NCBI GenBank assembly: GCA_051649085.1 | Contig: JBOFGK010000018.1 | Location: 1-27,019 of the forward strand | Reading direction: 5' to 3' | Source of the DNA: JBOFGK01 sp051649085 | GTDB lineage: Bacteria > Bacillota_I > Bacilli_A > UBA3375 | Length of the DNA: 27,019 bases | In this document: in pieces, positions 7,552-16,067 of the stretch | How positions within the stretch are numbered: position 1 is the stretch's first letter | Layout of the letters: every line of letters begins with the position of its first letter | Notes under the pieces: model-generated | What the model was told of the DNA's origin: nothing | What the model saw: the letters and a program-made list of their open reading frames with translations, nothing else | Database searches by the model: none | Translations under genes and position numbers: made by a program

Positions 7552-10200
7552 ATGAAATATGTTGCACACATAGTGTCTCATAGTCACTGGGATAGAGAAT
7601 GGTATTTACCATATGAACAACATCACATGAGATTAATTGAATTGATTGATGATATATTAAATCAAATTGAGACAGATCCAGATTTTTCAAGTTTTCATCT
7701 TGATGGTCAAACAATTTGTATCGATGATTATTTAGAAGTAAAACCACAAAATAGAGAAAAACTATATGATGCTATTAAAAGCGGGAAAATTAAAATTGGT
7801 CCTTGGTACATTTTACAAGATGCCTTTTTAACGTCAGCTGAAGCTAATGTTAGAAATATGCAAGTTGGTAATAAAATGGCAAGTTCAATTGGTCCTATTA
7901 CTAAAGTTGGATATTATCCAGATACTTTTGGAATCTATGGGCAAGCTGCTCAAATTTTGAAACAAGCGGATATTAATAATATGTTTTTTGGACGTGGTGT
8001 TTCCCCTACCGGTTTTAATAACGAGGTTGCAGATAGTTTCACATCAACTTACTCTGAATTATTTATTAAATCTCCAGATAAATCAAATGTACTTGGTATT
8101 TTATTTGCGAACTGGTATTCAAATGGTAATGAGGTCCCAGTTGACAAAGTTGAAGCTAAAAAATGGTGGGACATTAAACTAGCAGATGCAAAAAAGTTTG
8201 CTCAAACTAAGCATCTATTATTTATGAATGGTTGTGATCATCAACCATTACAAAAAGACTTATCACTTGCGATAAAAGTTGCAAATGAACTTTATGATGA
8301 TGTTGAATTTAGACATTCTAGTTTAGAAGAATACTTACAAGCATGTGAAGCTTGTTTAGACCACAGTTCTCTTAGTACAGTTGACGGTGAATTAAGAAGT
8401 CAAAATACAGATGGTCATTATACATTAGTTAATACAGCATCATCAAGAATTTATCAAAAACAAAAAAATGTTGAGATTCAAAATTCATTTGAAAAATTAG
8501 CGGAACCTTTAAGTGCGATGCTTAAAAATTCAAATGATTATCCAACTGACATGCTAGATTTTGGTTGGAAAAAACTAATGCAAAATCATCCACATGATAG
8601 TATTTGTGGATGTAGCGTTGATAGTGTCCACAGAGGTATGGATGCTAGATTTGAAGATGCCAAAGAAATAAGTAAGTTCATAATTAAAGATGCTTTATTA
8701 AACTTTAAAGATAATGCTAATACTAAAGGCATCATCGGAAATATTTTTACAATTTTCAATCCAATGGCAATTGAAATTGAAAAAACAAATGAAGTCGTCA
8801 TTGATTTTGAACGCGCATACTTTAAAGATATGCATTTCAATGAATGTAGACTTAAAATGGAAGCTGTTAATATTGATGAGCTTAGCTTATATGATTTAGC
8901 TGGTAATAAAATAGCTTGTGAAATTATTGACTTAGGTTCACAGTTTGATTATGATTTACCGAAAGATGGTTTTAGAATACCATTCTATGCACGAAAGCTA
9001 AAAGTTATTTTTTCATCTATTTGTGCTAGCTTCTCTTCTAAGACTTTCGTACTAAAAAAAGGTGAGAAAAATATTGCAACAAAAATAGCTGCACCTGATT
9101 TATTTACTATGGAAAATGAAATATTAAAAGTTGTAATTAATAATAATGGTACGATTAATATCGAAAATAAAAAAGATAATGTAAGTTATAATAACATTTT
9201 AAAAATTGAAGATCTAGGAGATATCGGAAATGAATATATGTTTGGTCAAGTAAAAAATGACACTCCTATTTTCATGAAAGAAAATACTATTTCTGTTATC
9301 GAAGAAAACTCTTCTTTAATTCAAAAAAGAATTATCAAAGGTATAATCGAAATCCCAAAAAGTGCAGCTGAGACTTTAAAAGATGAAAAAAGAGCACTTG
9401 TTGAATTTTATAAAAGAGAGTCTAAACGATCAACTGAAATGGTGCAAATTCCGATAACTATCACGCTTAGTTTAGATTGTAATGATGATGGCCTTGCTTG
9501 CAACGTTGCCTTTAACAATACTGCACTTGATCACCGAATGAGAGTTTTATTTGAGACTGGTTCAAAAGCTGAAATTGTTGAAGTTGATAGCATTTATGAA
9601 ATTGTTAAACGACCAACTGTTCCCTCTAAGTATTGGAAACATGAACAAAATGATGGGCATCAGTCAAAATTCATTAATTTACATAATCAATTGACAATTG
9701 CTAATATGGGTCTTTGTGAATACACTATTTTAAATCAAGATACAATTGCTATTACTATTCATCGATCTTCTAGTGAGCTTGGTGATTGGGGACACTTTGA
9801 AACACCTGAAGCACAATGCTTAAGAGAAATAAGTGTCGACTTTAAAATTTATGTTCATAGCGAAGAAAACAAATTTAAAACATTTGATAAAGCACAAAAT
9901 CAATTTGTTAATTTACCATACATCCAATTAAACAATGACAATGACGGGGTAGTTGAACTTGATAAACAATATATCAAGCTTAAAAAAGATGATAGACTTT
10001 CTGTTACAAGTGTTAAGCGAAGCTATAACAATGAGTTCATTATAAGAATGTATAATATGGCTGATCAAGAATGCGAATTTAAGCTTGACGCTAACTTTAG
10101 TAAAACAAACTTATTAGAAACTGTTAAAGAAAATGTGAGTGATAGTAAAGTAAAACCATTTGAAATTTATTCATTAGTAATGGAAGAACATGAACAATAA
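7552..10200 (+). CDS. GH38 alpha-mannosidase
   Basis: 882 residues, cytoplasmic. The N-terminal catalytic domain opens with HIVSHSHWDREW (6-17), where His12 and Asp14 are zinc ligands. YYPDTFG (121-127) holds the nucleophile Asp124. NHPHDSICG (345-353) holds a further zinc-ligand histidine. The C-terminal half has the beta-rich domains of GH38. Bacterial members retain configuration and remove alpha-1,3 mannose (Streptococcus pyogenes enzyme) or cleave mannosyl-glycerate. With GH125 and GH92 around it, N-glycan alpha-1,3-mannose is the best-supported target. The gene follows GH125 by 9 bases and its end overlaps the GH13 gene by 11 bases, so expression is likely coupled. Confidence 0.93.
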   Translation: MKYVAHIVSHSHWDREWYLPYEQHHMRLIELIDDILNQIETDPDFSSFHLDGQTICIDDYLEVKPQNREKLYDAIKSGKIKIGPWYILQDAFLTSAEANVRNMQVGNKMASSIGPITKVGYYPDTFGIYGQAAQILKQADINNMFFGRGVSPTGFNNEVADSFTSTYSELFIKSPDKSNVLGILFANWYSNGNEVPVDKVEAKKWWDIKLADAKKFAQTKHLLFMNGCDHQPLQKDLSLAIKVANELYDDVEFRHSSLEEYLQACEACLDHSSLSTVDGELRSQNTDGHYTLVNTASSRIYQKQKNVEIQNSFEKLAEPLSAMLKNSNDYPTDMLDFGWKKLMQNHPHDSICGCSVDSVHRGMDARFEDAKEISKFIIKDALLNFKDNANTKGIIGNIFTIFNPMAIEIEKTNEVVIDFERAYFKDMHFNECRLKMEAVNIDELSLYDLAGNKIACEIIDLGSQFDYDLPKDGFRIPFYARKLKVIFSSICASFSSKTFVLKKGEKNIATKIAAPDLFTMENEILKVVINNNGTINIENKKDNVSYNNILKIEDLGDIGNEYMFGQVKNDTPIFMKENTISVIEENSSLIQKRIIKGIIEIPKSAAETLKDEKRALVEFYKRESKRSTEMVQIPITITLSLDCNDDGLACNVAFNNTALDHRMRVLFETGSKAEIVEVDSIYEIVKRPTVPSKYWKHEQNDGHQSKFINLHNQLTIANMGLCEYTILNQDTIAITIHRSSSELGDWGHFETPEAQCLREISVDFKIYVHSEENKFKTFDKAQNQFVNLPYIQLNNDNDGVVELDKQYIKLKKDDRLSVTSVKRSYNNEFIIRMYNMADQECEFKLDANFSKTNLLETVKENVSDSKVKPFEIYSLVMEEHEQ

Positions 10201-11728
10201 TTTAACTAACAAAGTAATCTATCAAATATACCCTAAAAGTTTTTTAGATACAACTGGTAGTGGGATTGGCGATATCAATGGGATTATTAAAAAATTAGAT
10301 TATTTGAAGGATTTAGGCGTTGACTATTTATGGTTATCTCCTATTTGCCTATCTCCTCAAAATGATAATGGCTATGACATTGCTGACTACTATCATATTG
10401 ATCCAATATTTGGAACTGATGAAGATTATTTTCAATTAATTGCTGAAGCTAAAAAAAGAAATATTAAGATAATGTTAGATCTAGTTTTAAACCATACTTC
10501 AAGTGAACATGAGTGGTTTAAAAAAGCATTAGCTGGTGAAAAAAAATATCAAGATTACTACATTTGGTCTGATACTCCAAATAATTTAATGAGTGCGTTC
10601 GGGAACAGTGCATGGACTTTTTCACAAGCGGTAGGTAAATACTATTTGCATTTATTTGATAAAACTCAACCGGATTTAAATTGGGAAAATGAGGAAGTAA
10701 AAACGGAAATTTTTCAGATGATTAACTATTGGTTGGATAAAGGCGTCGAAGGCTTTAGATTAGATGTTATTGATTTAATTGGGAAAGAACCTGAAAAAGA
10801 AATAACTGTTGGTGGTAAGAATTTCCATAACTTATTAAAAGAACTTAGAGATAATACGTTTCAAGATAAAGTTCTAACTGTTGGGGAATGTTGGGGTAGT
10901 AATCCCGAGTCTGCTACTAAAATGACAGGTGTTAATGGAATGACGCAAATATTTCATTTTGAGCATATAAATTGGATGCATCCAAAATGGGTAGCTGATA
11001 AATTAACAACAAAACAACTTGCTAATCTCACTTATAAATGGCAAAATGAATATAATGGCATCGAAACACTTGTCTGGAATAATCATGATTTACCTAGACA
11101 AGTTTCTCATTTATTAAATGATCAAGATTATCGCGAAGTTTGTTGTAAATTATTATTTGCATATAATGTCTTTTTGTCAGGTAATATTTATATTTATCAA
11201 GGTGAAGAAATTGGGATGACTAATGTTAATTTTGAAGATATTAATGACTATAATGATGTTGAAACTAAAAATAAATATACAGAATTATTAACGTCTGGAC
11301 TTTCAAATAGTGAAGCTATCAATATTGTCAAAGGTATTTCAAGAGATAATGCAAGGACTCCAATGCAGTGGACTGCCAGTATTAATGCTGGCTTTACAAG
11401 TGGTAATCCTTGGTTGAAAATTAATGACAACTTTAAATATATAAATGTCGAAGCTAATTTATCTGATGAAAATTCTGTTTTTAATTTCTACAAAAAACTA
11501 ATAAATTATCGAAAAGCAAATAGTGAATCTATTAACGCTAAATTAGATTTTATTGTCGAAAAAAATGGCGTTATACAGTACAAGAAAAATTCGCTTAATG
11601 TCTTTGCAAATTTCACAAAAGAAACAAAAATAATTAAAGAAAATGGACAAGTTATTTTTAGTAATTATGAAGATAATGAACTTAATAAATTGTTACCATA
11701 TCAAATAAAAGTAATAAAGGATATTTAA
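10190..11728 (+). CDS. GH13 alpha-glucosidase (oligo-1,6-glucosidase type)
   Basis: 512 residues, cytoplasmic, with the usual (beta/alpha)8 barrel and short C-terminal beta domain. Conserved regions are DLVLNHTS (97-104), GFRLDVID (188-195) with nucleophile Asp192, VGECWG (231-236) with acid Glu233, and NNHDLPR (297-303) with Asp300. Val193 right after the nucleophile is the residue that in oligo-1,6-glucosidase/isomaltase goes with alpha-1,6 specificity, whereas a Thr there goes with alpha-1,4. An alpha-glucosidase is not an expected N-glycan enzyme. It might remove glucose from glucosylated high-mannose glycans or serve an unrelated alpha-glucoside. The ATG lies inside the end of the GH38 gene. 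Confidence 0.9.
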   Translation: MNNNLTNKVIYQIYPKSFLDTTGSGIGDINGIIKKLDYLKDLGVDYLWLSPICLSPQNDNGYDIADYYHIDPIFGTDEDYFQLIAEAKKRNIKIMLDLVLNHTSSEHEWFKKALAGEKKYQDYYIWSDTPNNLMSAFGNSAWTFSQAVGKYYLHLFDKTQPDLNWENEEVKTEIFQMINYWLDKGVEGFRLDVIDLIGKEPEKEITVGGKNFHNLLKELRDNTFQDKVLTVGECWGSNPESATKMTGVNGMTQIFHFEHINWMHPKWVADKLTTKQLANLTYKWQNEYNGIETLVWNNHDLPRQVSHLLNDQDYREVCCKLLFAYNVFLSGNIYIYQGEEIGMTNVNFEDINDYNDVETKNKYTELLTSGLSNSEAINIVKGISRDNARTPMQWTASINAGFTSGNPWLKINDNFKYINVEANLSDENSVFNFYKKLINYRKANSESINAKLDFIVEKNGVIQYKKNSLNVFANFTKETKIIKENGQVIFSNYEDNELNKLLPYQIKVIKDI

Positions 11729-11729
11729 A

Positions 11730-13712
11730 ATGAATGAACTAAATTATGTTAATGTAGAAATAGGTACGGACTCTTCATATCGAGAATCAAATGGTAATAC
11801 GTTACCTTTAGTACAAGTTCCTTTTGGGATGCAAGCATATACAATTCAAACTGATGGTGATAAAGGTGGTTGGTTTTATAATCCACGTGTAAATTATGCA
11901 GAAGGAATTAGAATTACTAATCAACCAAGTCCCTGGTTAGGTGATTATGGTCAAGTGATTATGATGCCACAATCTGATAAAGCATATATTGATAATGGGG
12001 GAAGACATTCAAGTGTTAAACATAAAGTATTAACTCCTAATTATATTAATTTACACTTTTCAAGATACCAAACTAATCTAGAATTAACACCGACAACTAG
12101 AGGTGCTAAAATAAAAGTTTCATATGAAAAGGAAAATACTGATAATTTATTTTTAATAAAATGTTATCAAAATGAAGGTACAATTTCAGTCGAAGGTAAT
12201 ACGGTTAAAGTTATTTCTAAATCTATCCCAAATGTTCAATATAGTGAAAATTTCAGAAAATTCCATATTTTTGAATTCGATTGTGCAATTGTCGACTACC
12301 AATTATATTGTAATAATGATAAAACTGATATGCATACTTGTGAAGAAATTTCAATTGTAGTAAAACTTGAAAAAAATGAAGTATGTATAAATCAAGCTAG
12401 TTCTTATATTTCTTTTAAGCAGGCTAAAAATAACACATTAAGTGAATTGGAAAATAAAACTTTTGAAGCTCTAAAAAATGAATCGGAAAAAATGTGGACG
12501 GATGTTTTAACTACAATTAAACTTGATGACAGTGAAGAAAAGAAAAAAATCTTTTATTCAAATCTTTACAGATGTTTTTTATATCCTCATGTTATGCATG
12601 AATTAAATGAAGATAATAATCCAGTTCATTTTAGTTTTTATTTAAATGAAATTCAAACAGGGGTTATGTATACTGATAATGGCTTTTGGGATACTTACAG
12701 AACTACATTCCCGTTACTTAGAAATCTAGTCCCAGAGACTTATAAGCAAATCATAAAAGCATTATTAAACTCTTATGAACAATCAGGCTGGTTACCTAGA
12801 TGGATGGCACCATTTGAACGTGGTATAATGCCCTCAACTTTAACTGATTCAGTAATTGCAGAAGCGATTGTCTGTGATATGGTTGAAAAAACAGATATTG
12901 ATGTGGCAATTGCAGCTTTATTAAAAGATGGAGAAGGTTTTAGTAACGATGAATTACATGGTAGAAGATATCTAAAAGAATACATTGAATATGGATATAT
13001 ACCATTAGAATGTGGTCATGAGACAGTAAGTATGACACTTGACAATGCGTATAGTGATTACGCGATATATTTAGCTCTCGATAAAGTTGGTAATAGTAAA
13101 GCAAGTGAGTATTTAGCTCGTAGTAAAAATTATCAAAATTTATTTAATAAAGAGACTTTATTCTTAGAAAGACGAGCAAAAAATGGCGATTTTGATCCGA
13201 AATTCGATCCAAAAGAATGGGGTATAGATTTTTGTGAATCAAGTGGTTGGTCAAATAATTTCACAGCTGTTCATGATATAAATGGCTTTAAATCTCTGTT
13301 TAATAATGAAGATGAATTCTTAAAACGACTAAATGATGTATTTTCTCTAACTCCACATTATGAAGTTGGACGATACAATTTTGAAATTCATGAAATGACC
13401 GAAGTTGCCAAATGTAATCTTGGTTATTTTGGAATTTCTAATCAACCAAGTTTTCACTTACCTTTCATCTTTACCGCACTTGGTCAAACAGAAAGAACCG
13501 TTGAAATACTAAAAGAAACACAAAAATATTTTACTGCTGAAAATGATGGTTTCCCAGGCGATGAAGACAATGGTAGTTTAGCTGCATGGTATGTATTTAG
13601 TCAAATTGGGAAATATCCGTTAACACCTGCAAGTGGAGAATTTGTAAGTTTCCCAACACTAGCAAAAGGTGTAGAATTTAAAAATAAAAAGGCATTTAAA
13701 AAGGAAGAATAA
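11730..13712 (+). CDS. GH92 alpha-mannosidase, probably alpha-1,2-specific
   Basis: 660 residues, no signal peptide. The N-terminal beta-sandwich begins with VNVEIGTDSS and LVQVPFGMQ. The barrel contains GFWDTYRTTFPLL and the end motif GDEDNGSLAAWYVFS (610-624). Compared from memory with Bacteroides BT3990, Glu503 falls at the catalytic acid (Glu533) and Asp611/Asp613 at the base pair (Asp642/Asp644). His554-Glu555 falls exactly at His584-Glu585, the pair tied to alpha-1,2 recognition. The enzyme is calcium-dependent and inverting in this family. It is somewhat shorter at the C terminus than Bacteroides members. Two bases separate it from GH13, and its TAA stop shares a base with the ATG of the next gene. 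Confidence 0.92.
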   Translation: MNELNYVNVEIGTDSSYRESNGNTLPLVQVPFGMQAYTIQTDGDKGGWFYNPRVNYAEGIRITNQPSPWLGDYGQVIMMPQSDKAYIDNGGRHSSVKHKVLTPNYINLHFSRYQTNLELTPTTRGAKIKVSYEKENTDNLFLIKCYQNEGTISVEGNTVKVISKSIPNVQYSENFRKFHIFEFDCAIVDYQLYCNNDKTDMHTCEEISIVVKLEKNEVCINQASSYISFKQAKNNTLSELENKTFEALKNESEKMWTDVLTTIKLDDSEEKKKIFYSNLYRCFLYPHVMHELNEDNNPVHFSFYLNEIQTGVMYTDNGFWDTYRTTFPLLRNLVPETYKQIIKALLNSYEQSGWLPRWMAPFERGIMPSTLTDSVIAEAIVCDMVEKTDIDVAIAALLKDGEGFSNDELHGRRYLKEYIEYGYIPLECGHETVSMTLDNAYSDYAIYLALDKVGNSKASEYLARSKNYQNLFNKETLFLERRAKNGDFDPKFDPKEWGIDFCESSGWSNNFTAVHDINGFKSLFNNEDEFLKRLNDVFSLTPHYEVGRYNFEIHEMTEVAKCNLGYFGISNQPSFHLPFIFTALGQTERTVEILKETQKYFTAENDGFPGDEDNGSLAAWYVFSQIGKYPLTPASGEFVSFPTLAKGVEFKNKKAFKKEE

Positions 13713-14149
13713 TGAAAGCTAAATTTGTAAACAAAGAAACTAATAAAGTAAAAGAAGTTGATTTAGGTTTTTGCTATATGTTTTATCCATTTTTCTTATC
13801 ATCATTTTTAATTCTCCCGTTTATTATCTACGCAATATATAGAGAACAACAGCTAGAGTTACTAACTACATTTATTATGTTGTTTATGGTTCTTCCGCTA
13901 CTAATGTATTTGGGAATACAAGTTCCAGCATTAGGGATATTAACAATTTATATCGCAGTTCCAGTCTTTTTATTTTATACACTTTTTTTAGTTCCCAAAA
14001 ATTTAAATCGCTGGAAAATAAATAAACTGTTAAAAAATGGTTTTGAATTTGCTGATAATCAAAATGATATAATCGTGTCTAAGTTTGAAGCAGAAATGAG
14101 TAATGACTCATATGTAAGTAATTTATTTTATAAAAAGGAGGAAATGTGA
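13712..14149 (+). CDS. small membrane protein of unknown function
   Basis: 145 residues. A short soluble start (MKAKFVNKETNKVKEVDLGF) is followed by about three hydrophobic segments between residues 21 and 95. A soluble tail contains NRWKINKLLKNGFEFA. The arrangement (a phrase like 'VNKETNKVKEVDLGF', membrane segments, then a basic helix ending in an 'LLKNGFEFA' type motif) resembles small DUF2628-like proteins, but this is recognition of style and not a firm match. The gene is wedged between the GH92 and GH18 genes with 1-base and 4-base overlaps, so it is surely co-translated with them. It ends in TGA. No function can be assigned. Confidence 0.7.
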   Translation: MKAKFVNKETNKVKEVDLGFCYMFYPFFLSSFLILPFIIYAIYREQQLELLTTFIMLFMVLPLLMYLGIQVPALGILTIYIAVPVFLFYTLFLVPKNLNRWKINKLLKNGFEFADNQNDIIVSKFEAEMSNDSYVSNLFYKKEEM

Positions 14150-15162
14150 TTGTAACAGCATATATATCGGATAGTAGTGATTATCTAATAAATTTAGATA
14201 ATTTCAAAAAAATAACTCATATTAATTACTGTTTTGCGACAGTTAAAGATATACAAGGAAATCTAAATTTTGGTTTTAAAAACATGTCAAGATTAGATGA
14301 AATAAGAAAGATTAATCCTAATATTAAAATTAGTCTTTCTATTGGTGGTTGGACTGCCGGTAATTTTTCTGAAATGGCAGAATCTATCGAAACAAGAACG
14401 ACATTTTTAGATCAAGCAGTTGAGTTTGTTTATAACAATAACTTTGATGGAATTGATATGGATTGGGAATATCCAGGTAATGGAAGTTCAGGTATTTCAT
14501 ATCACTTTAATGATAAATATAATTATACTTTATTATCTAAGGAAATGAGAACAAAGTTAGATGAATTAACTAAAAAAACTAATAAAGAGTATATAATGAC
14601 CGTTGCAGTTGGTGCAACAGTTGGAAGTATGGATAGTTTTGAAGTTGATGCTCTTAATAATTATTATGATTATATCAATATAATGAATTATGATTTTATT
14701 GGGATGGACAGAGTAACTTGTCATCATAGTAATTTTAATCTTTCTTCAAAAACACCACATAAAAATAGTTCTAAATTTTATATGGATATGTTCATAGAGG
14801 CTGGAATAAAAAATGAAAAATTAGTTTTTGGGCTTCCCTTTTATGGACGAGGAGCCGACAAAGTTGAAAATAAAGGTGATGGATTAGGAAATAGAATCTA
14901 TGGGGAAATTCCAAGATTTTATGATTATACTGATATTTTCGCAATGAATGCCAAAACTAATAATGAATTTTACTATTGGGATGAAGAAGCTTGTGCTCCA
15001 TATTATTTTGATGGTGATACTTTTATTAGTTTCGATGATGAAAAATCTGTAAAATTAAAAATGGATTATGTTAGAGAAATGAACTTTGCAGGTGTTATGT
15101 TTTGGGAATATGCACTTGACAAAACTGGTTCTTTATTCGAAACAATAGCTAAAGAATTATAG
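14146..15162 (+). CDS. GH18 glycosidase, chitinase-like, intracellular
   Basis: 338 residues with a GTG start at 14146, four bases after an AGGAGG and overlapping the previous stop (GTGA). SLSIGGWT (64-71) and FDGIDMDWEYP (100-110) give the GH18 signature DxxDxDxE with catalytic acid Glu108. The end FAGVMFWEYALD is typical of chitinase-type members. There is no signal peptide and no carbohydrate-binding module, so it acts in the cytoplasm. GH18 uses the substrate N-acetyl group and cuts beta-1,4 links after GlcNAc. In this operon it could split the GlcNAc-GlcNAc core of trimmed N-glycans, like mammalian lysosomal chitobiase, or act on chitin oligosaccharides. The stop TAG overlaps the ribosome binding site of the next gene. 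Confidence 0.88.
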   Translation: MIVTAYISDSSDYLINLDNFKKITHINYCFATVKDIQGNLNFGFKNMSRLDEIRKINPNIKISLSIGGWTAGNFSEMAESIETRTTFLDQAVEFVYNNNFDGIDMDWEYPGNGSSGISYHFNDKYNYTLLSKEMRTKLDELTKKTNKEYIMTVAVGATVGSMDSFEVDALNNYYDYINIMNYDFIGMDRVTCHHSNFNLSSKTPHKNSSKFYMDMFIEAGIKNEKLVFGLPFYGRGADKVENKGDGLGNRIYGEIPRFYDYTDIFAMNAKTNNEFYYWDEEACAPYYFDGDTFISFDDEKSVKLKMDYVREMNFAGVMFWEYALDKTGSLFETIAKEL

Positions 15163-15170
15163 GAGAGAAA

Positions 15171-16067
15171 ATGACTGAAAATATACTTGCATTTGATATC
15201 GGAGGTAGCGCGATCAAGTATGCATTGATAAGTAATGAAGGACAAGTTATCATGTCTGATAGTTATCAAACATCTAATGAAGATATAAATATTTTTAAAA
15301 GCGATATGTTAAAAATAATTAATGAATTTAAAGGCTTAAAAGGAGTTGCAATTTCCTCACCTGGAGCCGTCGATTCTACTTCTAAATTTGTTAGTGGTGT
15401 TTCGGCAGTACCATGTATTCATGAAACTAACTGGGTCCTTGAATTAGAGCAACAAACTGGTCTGAAAATATCTATTGAAAATGATGCAAATTGTTCATTA
15501 CTAGCTGAAGTTTGGTTAGGTAATGCCAAACTAAAAGATAATGTTATTAGTGTTGTACTTGGTACGGGTATTGGCGGTTGTATCCAAGTAAACGGTGAAA
15601 TATATAAGGGTAATGACTTGATGGCAGGTGAATTTGGTTTACAATTGATTAATACCGAAGATGGGCTTATTTCTACAAGTAGATATCTTTCTACAAATGC
15701 GTTAGTTAATAGGGTCAAAAAAATTGTCAATGTGAGTGATGGTATGGAAGTATTTAAATTATACGATGAAGAAAATCAAAAAGTTGTTACTGAAGTTAAT
15801 AAATATTTCAAAGAACTTTCTGTATTTATTTATAATTTACAATATACTTTCAATCCTGATGTAATTTTAATCGGTGGTGCAATTTCCAATAGAGACGATT
15901 TAATAAGCAAAATAAAAGAAAATTATAAATTGTTAGATGAACAATTTGAAGGTACAATCAGTAATCTGAGTATTGATACGTGCATGTTTAAAAATGAAGC
16001 AAATTTAATCGGTGCAGTTTATAATTTTAAAAAGGAGATTTCACATGAACAAATACGAATTCCCTAA
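15171..16067 (+). CDS. ROK-family sugar kinase lacking the zinc-binding motif
   Basis: 298 residues. ATP-binding AFDIGGSAIKYALI is at 7-20, SSPGAVD at 62-68, the catalytic base region IENDANC at 102-108 with Asp105, and the LGTGIGGC loop at 130-137. The usual ROK zinc site is absent: the CxCGxxGC cluster is missing and the matching histidine is Leu157 in GEFGLQ. Similar zinc-less ROK proteins are known, for example some N-acetylmannosamine kinases. Likely substrates are mannose, GlcNAc or a beta-linked disaccharide released by the neighbouring hydrolases. The 3' end overlaps the GH1 gene by 23 bases. S. pneumoniae also has a ROK gene in its N-glycan cluster. Kinase family sure, substrate open. 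Confidence 0.88.
   Translation: MTENILAFDIGGSAIKYALISNEGQVIMSDSYQTSNEDINIFKSDMLKIINEFKGLKGVAISSPGAVDSTSKFVSGVSAVPCIHETNWVLELEQQTGLKISIENDANCSLLAEVWLGNAKLKDNVISVVLGTGIGGCIQVNGEIYKGNDLMAGEFGLQLINTEDGLISTSRYLSTNALVNRVKKIVNVSDGMEVFKLYDEENQKVVTEVNKYFKELSVFIYNLQYTFNPDVILIGGAISNRDDLISKIKENYKLLDEQFEGTISNLSIDTCMFKNEANLIGAVYNFKKEISHEQIRIP

Noticed and set aside
8586..8840. Antisense and overlapping frames inside GH38, GH92, rpoA and other genes
   Set aside because: They have no ribosome binding sites or family features and lie wholly within well-supported genes.
14140..14160. Possible use of TGA as tryptophan (Mollicutes code)
   Set aside because: TGA ends the 13712-14149 gene and the map gene at their expected lengths, and tryptophans throughout are TGG.
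16012..16044. Earlier GTG start for GH1 at 16012
   Set aside because: The added residues encode the ribosome binding site region and the family N terminus (NKYEFPNGFYWGAS) begins at 16045.
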